NCBI RefSeq assembly: GCF_009664365.1
Contig: NZ_CP044310.1
Span: 1,313,001 to 1,377,000 of the forward strand
Length of the DNA: 64,000 bases
Source of the DNA: Paenibacillus xylanilyticus
Lineage (GTDB): Bacteria > Bacillota > Bacilli > Paenibacillales > Paenibacillaceae
Direction of reading: 5' to 3'
Position 1 is the first letter of the stretch, and the number at the start of each line of letters is the position of its first letter. Below the pieces are notes generated by a model. It saw nothing but the letters and a program-made list of their open reading frames with translations, was not told the origin of the DNA and ran no database searches. A program made the position numbers and the translations under genes. Positions 1 through 7,093 of this stretch are shown piece by piece.

Positions 1-30
1 CACTGCCTGAAATGGCGGTGCTCTTTTTTG
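1..30 (+). terminator. Rho-independent terminator at window edge
   Basis: A 7-bp stem (CACTGCC with GGCGGTG, one G-T pair) around a 6-base loop is followed by CTCTTTTTT. It probably ends a rightward transcript whose gene lies before the window, and it faces the stop codon of the leftward membrane protein. Confidence 0.7.
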
Positions 31-33
31 GTT

Positions 34-516
34 TTAACGAGGCTGGAATTCAAGGATAAACAGGATAAGAAAGACACCGGAGAAGAGTAGGAAGGGACGT
101 TTAATGGAAGGTTTGTGAGCAGCCCAGACACCCCAGGAACTCATAACTGCGATACTTTCCCAGAACACTAATAATGGGATGCCTTCAGGGGTAAACGGAA
201 AAGAAAGTTCTGGCAGCCGGGAAGTTCCTGAACCCATAAGAACCGTAGTCATATACACGGGGATAAGGGATAAGAGCATATAGAGCAGGGTTTGCAGCCA
301 AAAGAAATAGATCTTTAGTACACGTAAAAAGATAACTGTAAGCAGATAAAACAGTATAACAACGGACGAAAATGCTGCAGCAGTCCATCCAAGAAGGGGG
401 ACAGTTAATACGTTCGTTTCCTGGTAGAGAATATACATCGTCATGGTGTACATAACGGGTCCTGCCATATAACAGGGTATGGCTATCCACAAATAGAACC
501 AATCCGAAGTTTTCAT
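34..516 (-). CDS. Small integral membrane protein, unknown function
   Basis: This encodes about 160 residues with four to five hydrophobic segments, at roughly residues 7-30, 40-65, 70-95, 110-130 and 138-155. That predicts an integral cytoplasmic-membrane protein. I do not recognise a family and see no catalytic motif. The start is set at the ATG ending at 516 because AAAGGA (525-530) lies 8 bases upstream of it. The ATG at 525, three codons earlier, would sit directly on that ribosome binding site. It is transcribed alone and away from the DUF4127 gene. A short palindrome upstream (548-562) could be its operator. Confidence 0.6.
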   Translation of the reverse strand: MKTSDWFYLWIAIPCYMAGPVMYTMTMYILYQETNVLTVPLLGWTAAAFSSVVILFYLLTVIFLRVLKIYFFWLQTLLYMLLSLIPVYMTTVLMGSGTSRLPELSFPFTPEGIPLLVFWESIAVMSSWGVWAAHKPSIKRPFLLFSGVFLILFILEFQPR

Positions 517-547
517 GATATCCATCCTTTATACGGTCTTGTTTATA

Positions 548-562
548 TGTACTAAACGTACA
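548..562. promoter_or_regulatory. Palindrome upstream of membrane protein gene
   Basis: TGTAC-TAAAC-GTACA is a 5-5-5 inverted repeat 31 bp upstream of the leftward membrane-protein start. The position fits an operator for that gene. No cognate regulator is adjacent, so the role is inferred from symmetry alone. Confidence 0.3.
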
Positions 563-676
563 ATATAAGCATAATGTTTGATGATCGTAACAGAGATTAC
601 CTGGAACCGACTTTTTACCTCCCGGAGGGCGACCACAATCAGACGGAAACCGTACCTTTCACCGTCAGCAGAGCCG

Positions 677-785
677 GAAAAAGGGTGTAAGATTGTATTA
701 TCGGATTAGCAGCAAGGGACACAGCCGATAGCACATACGCTAATGTACAGCCGGCCTGGGGGCCGGTTTTTTGATGCGGTGATGG
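677..785 (+). promoter_or_regulatory. Conserved leader element E1 with terminator hairpin
   Basis: This is the first of two near-identical ~110-bp elements (the other is at 2914-3025). It opens with a conserved block GGGTGTAAGATTGTATTA, has a TATCGG/CCGATA stem (699-704 with 725-730), and ends in CCGGCC-TGGG-GGCCGG plus six T (751-772), a canonical terminator. The DUF4127 start codon follows 62 bp later with its own ribosome binding site. A terminator between a conserved structured stretch and a gene resembles a transcription-attenuating leader or riboswitch. It does not match any riboswitch class I can recall. It might instead be a small RNA ending at the hairpin. The rest of 517-847 holds no gene that I can see. 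Confidence 0.6.
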
Positions 786-847
786 TGAGCTTGCTCTAAT
801 CGGGTACTTATGTAAGACAGAATTTAATAAACAGGAGGTTACATGAT

Positions 848-2641
848 ATGAAAACCGTATTGTATGTTCCACTGGATGACCGCCCGGCTAACTTGGATGA
901 CGTCATTGTTCAAGGGAAGGCAGCAGGCATCCATATCGTTACGCCGAACCTGGGTGATATTCAAAACCGTCTCGATTCGGAAAAAACGACAGAAGGCACA
1001 ACACTGCTCGGCACATCTGCACCTACGTATGGTATCCCGACCAACATTTATACGTTTATTCTGCAGCATGCTGCTCAAGTCGATGGATTCATTATCTCGT
1101 CTGATATGCTGGCCTACGGCGGTCTGATTGGCAGTCGTCAGCTTCGGGAGGACGGAGGAGACGCCTACCCGAACTATGATGAAGAAACGACGCGTCTGCT
1201 CAATGTGATTCAAGTGATCAAGGAGAAATATCCGCGTAAACCGGTGTATGTCATGGATACGGTAATGCGGCTGGCGACCACTTCATTTGCAGACGGCCTT
1301 GCGCTCGACGCCTACAACGAGTCCCGTGCACTCATGCAGCAGCCGCGCCAGGCCTATACCGACTTTGAGGACATTATTAAAGGCTACAACCTGTCGCCAG
1401 ATGGTGTGGAGTATGGTGAAACGACTTTCTTCAACAAAGAGCAGTACTACAACACCAGACAGCACAAGTTCAAAACAAACCTGTACATTCTGGATCAGTT
1501 GGCCCGCAAAGGATACATTGATTTCCTCGCTGTAGGTGTCGACGATGCGAATACACAGGGGGTTCAGATTAACGAGATTAACTATGTTGAAGCACGAATT
1601 AACGAATGGCTGGGGGGAACTGACGGACAAAATCCCGAACGGGCCATCATCCTTCCGGATGCGGACGGTCTCGGTCATGCCCTTGTGGCGCGGATGGCGA
1701 ATCAGCTGCTGCGAGGCGGCGCGAAAACACGTTACGCTGTAAATTATTATGGCCCTCACGGCTCCACAATTATTAATACCTATGAGTATATGGACGTTCA
1801 CGAGAATGTAGCTCGCCATATTGATATTGTAGGCGGGGTGCTGGTAGCGGATGCGGCTTACCCAGGAGATGCTGAGGGAGCCACTTCGCTTGACATGTCC
1901 TCGGAACTGGATCGCATGACCAACGGGCCCTCAGGAAAGCCGGGACCAAAACCAGGTGTGGATATCGAGATTATTGCGATTACGGCGCTGGATCAGGTCC
2001 AAGCCGCGGTTGAACGGCTGACGAGCATTAGTGAGCAAGGATTGCCGGCGGTGCTGATTGATTTTGTCGGAAAAGGACCAGCGAATGTGGATGTAGCGGA
2101 AGCACTGCTGAACAGTCCATATACCGGCCGGGTACTTGGTTACAGCGCCTGGAATACACCGGGGAACAAGATTGGCCTTGCGGTAGGCATGGGACAATCC
2201 CGATATGCTTTTGTCACCACCGAAAAACGCGCTTCTGCTCTTCACGAAGCTGTAGATGCGCATGGATCATTACTGTTCAAACGGTTCCTGAAAGATTACT
2301 ACTATAAAGCTGTAGCGATCGCGGATATCCGCACATACTCCAGGGCTAACGCGCTCTATACCAATGTGGCTACCCTTGCGGATCAGAATATGGTGCTGTT
2401 CAATTCCGAGGAAGATTATGCTCACCTGCAGACGCTGCTTCGGGATCTGATGCAGACGTACACCGCGGGTCTCGCAAGCAAAACGGCCTTTGCTCAAGGT
2501 AACGTGGCAATCAACCAAATCCGCAACTGCGATGTGTTGTATGCGAAATATTGCCATGCTGTACTCGACTATGCCAATCCGGATTTCATCTGGGGACGTG
2601 CATTTGAAATTACATTGAGTCCGCAGGTTACGTTGAAATAA
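848..2641 (+). CDS. DUF4127 family protein
   Basis: This encodes 597 residues beginning MKTVLYVPLDDRPAN, the VPLDDRP signature of DUF4127 proteins. The function of the family is not known to me. Aspartate-rich stretches at about residue 227 (VGVDDAN) and 270 (ILPDADGLG) suggest a metal-binding or nucleotide-type fold, but that is inference. No signal peptide or membrane segment is visible, so it is probably cytoplasmic. The start is supported by AGGAGG at 833-838. An out-of-frame ATG at 843 ends at once. The gene is monocistronic, lies between leader elements E1 and E2, and reads in the same direction as the tail cluster. Nothing ties it functionally to that cluster. Confidence 0.8.
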   Translation: MKTVLYVPLDDRPANLDDVIVQGKAAGIHIVTPNLGDIQNRLDSEKTTEGTTLLGTSAPTYGIPTNIYTFILQHAAQVDGFIISSDMLAYGGLIGSRQLREDGGDAYPNYDEETTRLLNVIQVIKEKYPRKPVYVMDTVMRLATTSFADGLALDAYNESRALMQQPRQAYTDFEDIIKGYNLSPDGVEYGETTFFNKEQYYNTRQHKFKTNLYILDQLARKGYIDFLAVGVDDANTQGVQINEINYVEARINEWLGGTDGQNPERAIILPDADGLGHALVARMANQLLRGGAKTRYAVNYYGPHGSTIINTYEYMDVHENVARHIDIVGGVLVADAAYPGDAEGATSLDMSSELDRMTNGPSGKPGPKPGVDIEIIAITALDQVQAAVERLTSISEQGLPAVLIDFVGKGPANVDVAEALLNSPYTGRVLGYSAWNTPGNKIGLAVGMGQSRYAFVTTEKRASALHEAVDAHGSLLFKRFLKDYYYKAVAIADIRTYSRANALYTNVATLADQNMVLFNSEEDYAHLQTLLRDLMQTYTAGLASKTAFAQGNVAINQIRNCDVLYAKYCHAVLDYANPDFIWGRAFEITLSPQVTLK

Positions 2642-2667
2642 TGTGAACCTATAAACTTTACACTAGA

Positions 2668-2807
2668 CCACTACGATTGCAGAACCATCTTACGATCACT
2701 TTTATCCCCGGCTTTTTGTGATTCCCTTCTCTAAAGGGAAAAATCCGGTGATAAACGCGACCGCTCTGCCTCTCCAGACTGATTCTGCACTCTTCGTTCT
2801 CGTGTAA
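2668..2807 (-). repeat. Dispersed structured repeat, copy R0 (inverted)
   Basis: This is a copy of the ~140-bp family also found at 15181, 20132, 21575 and 23968, here on the minus strand. Read on the minus strand it has the outer stem CAGAATCA/TGGTTCTG. The long inner stem starts TTATC and ends GATAA with CCGG/CCGG inside. An apical hairpin TTCCCTT/AAGGGAA caps it. It lies between the DUF4127 gene and leader E2. With E2 it fills most of the gene-free stretch 2642-3088. Confidence 0.75.
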
Positions 2808-2913
2808 ATGTTTCAGTTCATCTTATATTGTGAGAAACGTGGACTCGTCTTTTTTCCGCCGCAGACACTCCCTAAACCACACTGAAGTCATCCGATTCGC
2901 CTTCCGCGCTAGG

Positions 2914-3025
2914 GAGAAAAGGGTGTAAGATTGTATTATCGGATCAATCGCAAACGGACACATACCGAAAGCTCATACGCTTATGTACAGACCGGCCAAG
3001 AAGGCCGGTCTTTTTGATGCGGTGA
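2914..3025 (+). promoter_or_regulatory. Conserved leader element E2 with terminator hairpin
   Basis: This is the second copy of the element at 677-785. It shares the block GGGTGTAAGATTGTATTA, the TCGG/CCGA pairing (2939-2942 with 2965-2968) and a near-identical ACGCT(A/T)ATGTACAG segment. The terminator GACCGGCC-AAGAA-GGCCGGTC plus five T (2990-3015) has a longer stem than in E1, yet both arms changed together. The first tail-cluster reading frame starts 63 bp after this element ends. That is the same arrangement as E1 before the DUF4127 gene, so both may respond to the same signal. Confidence 0.6.
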
Positions 3026-3088
3026 TTCGTGTCCGGCATTGATCTCGGTAGTTATCATTTACTCAGTCACTGAGAACAAGGAGGAGTC

Positions 3089-3157
3089 TTGGGCTGCCGC
3101 ATGGCCGCTGCATCATGCGAACAGATGACAAACGTGCAGCTGAAGGGGGCGAAATGA
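3089..3157 (+). CDS. 22-codon leader ORF overlapping first tail gene
   Basis: A TTG start (3089) is preceded by AAGGAGGAG (3079-3086) and runs 22 codons to a TGA. That stop overlaps the ATG of the next gene (ATGA at 3154). The ribosome binding site is better than the one directly before the ATG at 3154, so translational coupling from this mini-ORF is plausible. The predicted peptide has no recognisable motif and may not be functional itself. An alternative is that the next gene starts upstream in its own frame at 3115. Confidence 0.35.
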   Translation: MGCRMAAASCEQMTNVQLKGAK

Positions 3158-4071
3158 ATGTGTCTATTCAAAGTGAAACAAACGTTACATTTATAGGGGC
3201 AAACCAAATGAGTGTGGCTGTGAGACAGACGCTGAAGCAAAAGCTTGCAGCACTCGTTCCGGCATGGGAAGGCCGGGTGCTGGATGTCCCTGCACAGGGT
3301 GAGGTTCTGACAGGGCCTTGTGCGGTCGTTGCTTTTGCCGAAGAAATACCCAAGTCTGCTTGGGCAGGGTACCGACGAATTATTAAAATCTCTCCGTACG
3401 TTCGCCCGGAAGATGGTGGAGCAGAACGGCTGGAAATGTGGTCCGCGGAGCTGGTAAAGGGACTTCATCAGGTACGGCTGGAGGACGAGAAGGGTGCAGC
3501 GTTTACCTGCATCTATTTCGGATCATCCGACTATGACCGGGTGGACGCCGGATCAGGCATGCTGACGCGAAGTTTGCGGTTCGGGATGTATATTCCTGAA
3601 TCCACCAATAACCATACTGCTTCAGGTACATCGGATTCATGGATGGCTGCCCTTCAGGACTGGACACAGTCAGCGCTTGGTTCCGAATGGTCCGTGTATG
3701 GCGACGTCTGGCCCGGAGGATATGAGACACCTTCCGTGCTGTGGCGATTGACGGGTTACAGCTCAGCTGCTGCAGGCACTTCGGCGCTGGAGATGCGAAA
3801 GCAGTGGACGGGACATGTTGTTGCTGCAGGTGAAGGGGTCACCCGTCATACCGTTACAAGTCTGGTCGAGCAACTGGCTGTACAGACCCGTATTGCTCTG
3901 GCAAATGCAGAGGATACCCGGTACCTGACGGTGGAGGAGGTTTCAGCTGATTTGCAGGCAGATGCTTACCTGAACGGGCAGATTCGTCTGACCCTGCAGC
4001 AGCGATCCCGTCGTCCGGCGACGGATGTACCGTTGATCCGCGAGATTCATCACAGTAAGGGAATCGATTAG
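3154..4071 (+). CDS. Putative tail completion/connector protein (duplicated domain)
   Basis: This encodes 305 residues directly upstream of the YkzM-like and sheath genes, where PBSX-type clusters carry tail connector proteins (XkdI/XkdJ position). Two halves, about residues 15-150 and 160-290, share a layout: helix, beta strands, then a Leu-rich helix and a final strand pattern (SLRFGMYIP in the first, QIRLTLQQR in the second). This suggests duplication or fusion of one connector-like domain. The start at 3154 is chosen for GAAGGGGG just upstream and overlap with the mini-ORF stop; an in-frame ATG at 3115 is possible. The product name is inferred from position and is not secure. Confidence 0.55.
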   Translation: MNVSIQSETNVTFIGANQMSVAVRQTLKQKLAALVPAWEGRVLDVPAQGEVLTGPCAVVAFAEEIPKSAWAGYRRIIKISPYVRPEDGGAERLEMWSAELVKGLHQVRLEDEKGAAFTCIYFGSSDYDRVDAGSGMLTRSLRFGMYIPESTNNHTASGTSDSWMAALQDWTQSALGSEWSVYGDVWPGGYETPSVLWRLTGYSSAAAGTSALEMRKQWTGHVVAAGEGVTRHTVTSLVEQLAVQTRIALANAEDTRYLTVEEVSADLQADAYLNGQIRLTLQQRSRRPATDVPLIREIHHSKGID

Positions 4072-4140
4072 TCTTGAATGGCAAGGAACCGTCTCTAGGG
4101 TGGAAAAGTATCCGTAATTCGAAGATGAGGTGAAGTGGCA

Positions 4141-4341
4141 ATGGCAAGCACCGTAAAAAAAAGTAAACAGGCTGACTCGCAATATACGCGGGCGGAACTG
4201 ATGAATCATGCGGAAGCCCTCTTTGCCGTTAAGGCAGAGGTGCTGCATGGTGCGCTGTACGAAGCAGCGCAGCAGACGTTTTCCATTGAGGAAACGCAAG
4301 TAAGAATCAACCAATTTATGAAAGCGAAGGTGAAGGGATAA
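4141..4341 (+). CDS. YqzN/YkzM-like small tail-cluster protein
   Basis: This encodes 66 residues, with a Lys-rich N terminus followed by a helical domain (about 17-66) that ends in INQFMKAKVKG. Length, position directly before the sheath gene, and the closing (I/L)xxFMKxKV pattern match the small YqzN (skin) and YkzM (PBSX) proteins. Their role in tail assembly is not established. The ATG at 4141 is chosen because GAGGTGA (4127-4133) is 7 bases upstream; a GTG two codons earlier sits too close. Its stop overlaps the sheath start (TAATG), which implies translational coupling. Confidence 0.65.
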   Translation: MASTVKKSKQADSQYTRAELMNHAEALFAVKAEVLHGALYEAAQQTFSIEETQVRINQFMKAKVKG

Positions 4342-5804
4342 TGGCAGGCGGAACATGGGAGCAAACGAATCGTCCGGTCCTTCCGGGCTTATATATGAAT
4401 TTTCAGGCGGCAGCATCTTCAGCCATTCAGGCTGGCAGTCGGGGAACGGTTGTCGTTCCGGTCAAGGCAAACTGGGGTCCAGTGGGAACCTTCGTAGAAG
4501 TCGGAAGCGAAGCGGCGATTGAACGTATTTTCTCCGCACATGCGCTGGATAATGGGACAGCCTACACGTCTTTGAAGCTTGCTCTGCTGGGTGGTCCGAA
4601 GAAACTGCTCGCCTATCGGGTAGCAGGTGCCACGGCAAAAGCAGCCAGTCTAACGTTGAAGGACAGCAGCGATGCGGACGTACTACAGCTGGATGCCAAG
4701 TATCCGGGAGATCGTGCGAACGGATTCTATGTCACCATTCAGCCGGGTGTAATTGATAATACGAAGCATGAAGTGCGCCTGTTTGAAGGAAATCGGATGC
4801 TGTATGCACTCATGACCGCGGATATCTCGGCAGCATCTCTAGGCAAACAGATGAATGAGGACGAGCGCAATGAGTGGGTAACGGCTCAGGCGATTGGCGA
4901 TGGTACGGGTGTGGTTGCGACCGTGTCGGGTGCGGCTTTCAAAGGTGGTGCGAGCGGTAACGATGACCTGACCAACGCGGAATATATTGCGGTTCAGGGT
5001 GCACTGGAAGGCGAGCAATTCGACGTATTGGCACTGGATCATGCGGCAGATGCGCCTTTGCTGGCAAGCTTTGCGGCGTGGGTGAAACGTGTACGCAGCG
5101 AGGGGAAACCGGTGATGGCTGTATTTGGCGGTTCCATCGCAGAGGATACGTCAGCAACGGCTGCACAGAAAGCGGCCGCCCGTTCACTGACTTTGAATCA
5201 CGAAGGTGTGATCAATGTCGGTACCGGTGTGCGTCTGGGGGATGCGTACTACAGTTCAGCGGAAACATCCGCTTATGTCGCCGGTCTCATCGCTGGACAA
5301 CGTCTGAATGAATCGACAACGTACGCTCCTTCACCGTTCGATGATGTCACACGCCGCTGGACTCGTGCGGAACAGGAGCAGGCAGTACAGAATGGCGTAT
5401 TTATATTCTTCCATGATGGCCGCCAGGTGAAGGCGCTTCGCGGTGTAAATACACTCGTGACTCCTGCTGCCGGACAAAATAACGCATGGAAAAAAATCCG
5501 TTCCATTCGTGTGATGGATGCGATTAACACAGACTTGCAGCGTTCTGCGGAAGATACGTATATCGGGAAAGTCAACAATACCGAAGAGGGTCGCCGGGCA
5601 CTGATCGGTGCAATGAAGGCTTATCTTGCGCTGCTCGCACAGAGCAATGTGATTGAGGCTGAGGGGTATGATGTCATTCTTGACCCAGTCTATTATGGCG
5701 CAGCCCCGATCCTGAAACCGGAGGCAGATCAGGTATTCCTGCAGTGGAATGTGAAGCTGACCGATGTGATGGAGCAGTTGTTTGGTACATTTTACGTGCA
5801 ATAA
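4341..5804 (+). CDS. xkdK: Contractile tail sheath protein, XkdK-like
   Basis: This encodes 487 residues with the features of PBSX-type sheath proteins. There is an N-terminal MAGGTW...PGLYMNF segment, a GSRGTVVVPVKANWGP strand region near residue 35, and a conserved C-terminal part with NTEEGRRALIGAMKAYL near residue 412. Sheath subunits surround the tail tube and contract to drive it through the target envelope. Length is usual for the family. It is coupled to the preceding small gene by TAATG overlap and followed by the tube gene after a 99-bp spacer with a pentanucleotide repeat. A sheath gene means this is a contractile, myovirus-type tail. Confidence 0.9.
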   Translation: MAGGTWEQTNRPVLPGLYMNFQAAASSAIQAGSRGTVVVPVKANWGPVGTFVEVGSEAAIERIFSAHALDNGTAYTSLKLALLGGPKKLLAYRVAGATAKAASLTLKDSSDADVLQLDAKYPGDRANGFYVTIQPGVIDNTKHEVRLFEGNRMLYALMTADISAASLGKQMNEDERNEWVTAQAIGDGTGVVATVSGAAFKGGASGNDDLTNAEYIAVQGALEGEQFDVLALDHAADAPLLASFAAWVKRVRSEGKPVMAVFGGSIAEDTSATAAQKAAARSLTLNHEGVINVGTGVRLGDAYYSSAETSAYVAGLIAGQRLNESTTYAPSPFDDVTRRWTRAEQEQAVQNGVFIFFHDGRQVKALRGVNTLVTPAAGQNNAWKKIRSIRVMDAINTDLQRSAEDTYIGKVNNTEEGRRALIGAMKAYLALLAQSNVIEAEGYDVILDPVYYGAAPILKPEADQVFLQWNVKLTDVMEQLFGTFYVQ

Positions 5805-5830
5805 GTCGTGTAGAAGAGCAGGGCGAGAGC

Positions 5831-5850
5831 TTAGTTTAGTTTAGTTTAGT
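5831..5850. repeat. Pentanucleotide tandem repeat (TTAGT)4
   Basis: Four perfect copies of TTAGT lie between the sheath and tube genes, 54 bp before the tube start codon. Short tandem repeats like this can change copy number by slippage. Here the change would alter the spacer, not a reading frame. Confidence 0.8.
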
Positions 5851-5903
5851 TATGAGTTGAATTCGTTTTTTTCATTAGAAAAGATCCCAAGGAGGAATTG
5901 TAC

Positions 5904-6311
5904 ATGTTGGATGCATCAAGAGTTATTCTCGGTACCCATGGTCAGCTGCATATGGATGGGGTGTGGCAGACGAATATTAACAAGCTGGAAGCCAGTGTGG
6001 AGATTGAAAAACGTGAGCTGAATCTGGTCGGCAATGACTGGAAAGTTCACAAAAATGGCGCGAAAAAAGGAACAGGCACAATGACAGGTTACAAGGTTAC
6101 TTCCGACATGATCCAGCGCGGGTTCACCAAGTTCCAAATCATCTCGAAGCTGGACGATCCAGAGTCGTATGGACATGAGAGTGTTCTGCTGAAAGGCTGC
6201 ATGGTGGACAAAATTCAGCTCGCAAACTGGACAGCGGGTGAGGAAGTGCCGGAGGAAACAGGCTTTACGTTTGAAGGATTTGAACTGTTGAATCCGATTG
6301 TTGCCAACTAA
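5904..6311 (+). CDS. xkdM: Tail tube protein, XkdM-like
   Basis: This encodes 135 residues, typical for PBSX-type tube proteins, beginning MLDASRVILGTHGQLHMDG. The family builds the inner tube of stacked rings inside the sheath. Matching signs are the beta-rich composition, the NDWKVHKNGAKKGTGTMTGYKV segment (residues ~46-67, with its glycine/threonine turn) and the C-terminal TFEGFELL. The ATG at 5904 lies 7 bases after AAGGAGGA (5889-5896); an upstream TTG at 5898 would sit on the binding site. The order sheath, tube, chaperone, tape measure is that of PBSX and its relatives. Confidence 0.9.
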   Translation: MLDASRVILGTHGQLHMDGVWQTNINKLEASVEIEKRELNLVGNDWKVHKNGAKKGTGTMTGYKVTSDMIQRGFTKFQIISKLDDPESYGHESVLLKGCMVDKIQLANWTAGEEVPEETGFTFEGFELLNPIVAN

Positions 6312-6475
6312 GATCAGGTCAGAATCCATAATGAAATTTGTCTGATCGTGCAGATGAGCAAGTTGACTTAACAAAATAGGGGCACACATGCGGGCTGAGG
6401 AATCTCGGTCTATTTGTTGTCCCTAATTGTTGAGATGAGTTATCCAATTGTGAGATGAGAAGGAGATTGTGCCCT

Positions 6476-6910
6476 ATGAGTATGAATGAAAACATGTCAG
6501 AAGAACAGATTCTGGATCAGCTGTTTGAAGCAGCAGAACGGTTGCCGGAAGAGAATGTGCGCATTCAGCGCCTGGATCTGCTGTTGACCCTGCGTGGACT
6601 GACCTCCTCCAAAGTGGATCAGATTCGCGAACGCTGTACTATCCGTAAAACGACAAAAGGACGTACGGAAGAGAAGGTAGATACCGAAACTTTTAACGCA
6701 CTGCTGATCTCCGAAGCTACGGTGAAAATGAATGTCCGCGGTCTGGAACTGTCCGGATGGGGAGATAACCGTATCACTGGCCGCATGAAGCTGTCTGGTG
6801 GAGAACAGGCGGTTCGCCGCATGCTGCTTGCGGGTGAACTGGATGCTGTAGGCGACAAGGTACTGGAGCTATCCGGCTTCGGTGTGGAGATTGAAGACCT
6901 AAAAAACTGA
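6476..6910 (+). CDS. xkdN: Tail assembly chaperone, XkdN-like (gpG role)
   Basis: This encodes 144 residues of the XkdN family. It occupies the conserved slot between tube and tape measure, where lambda gpG-type chaperones coat the tape measure during tail assembly. The body holds an N-terminal helical part (to ~45), then a strand-rich region with VKMNVRGLELSGWGDNRITG (about 89-108). GAAGGAGA (6459-6466) supports the ATG at 6476; ATG 6482 is an alternative. The last codons contain the heptamer AAAAAAC immediately before the TGA, a classic -1 slippery site that opens the downstream 53-codon extension. Confidence 0.85.
   Translation: MSMNENMSEEQILDQLFEAAERLPEENVRIQRLDLLLTLRGLTSSKVDQIRERCTIRKTTKGRTEEKVDTETFNALLISEATVKMNVRGLELSGWGDNRITGRMKLSGGEQAVRRMLLAGELDAVGDKVLELSGFGVEIEDLKN
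6901..6907 (+). other. Predicted -1 ribosomal frameshift site A-AAA-AAC
   Basis: The heptamer AAAAAAC sits in phase as A-AAA-AAC with respect to the chaperone frame and is followed directly by its TGA stop. Slipping back one base continues into an open frame to 7066-7068. Tail chaperone genes of many phages make a longer product this way (lambda G/GT). Phase, heptamer and location all agree here, although efficiency cannot be read from sequence. Confidence 0.75.
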
Positions 6911-7068
6911 TACACTCCGGCGGGATGACCACGTTCCTGTATCATATGTGGGTTCGTCACCATCTTCGTCCCGGAGAGTTTTGGTCTTTACCGCGAGGGG
7001 AACGCTCGCTGCTGCTTGCTTTTTCGGAAGAGGAGATGGCAGCACTGACTTCGCAAATGAATCGATAA
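6907..7068 (+). CDS. Frameshift extension of tail chaperone (gpT-like)
   Basis: This open stretch of 53 codons lies in the -1 frame relative to the chaperone and ends at TAA 7066-7068, 25 bp before the tape measure start. Joined through the slippery site it would give a ~197-residue fusion, the counterpart of lambda gpGT, which recruits tube subunits to the chaperone-coated tape measure. The segment is rich in Arg, Trp and Leu near its start and acidic later (FSEEEM). An internal ATG at 6925 has only a weak GGCGGG before it, so independent translation looks less likely than frameshifting. Confidence 0.65.
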   Translation: MIHSGGMTTFLYHMWVRHHLRPGEFWSLPRGERSLLLAFSEEEMAALTSQMNR

Positions 7069-7093
7069 TTAGCTTGGACAGGAGGTGAAAGGA

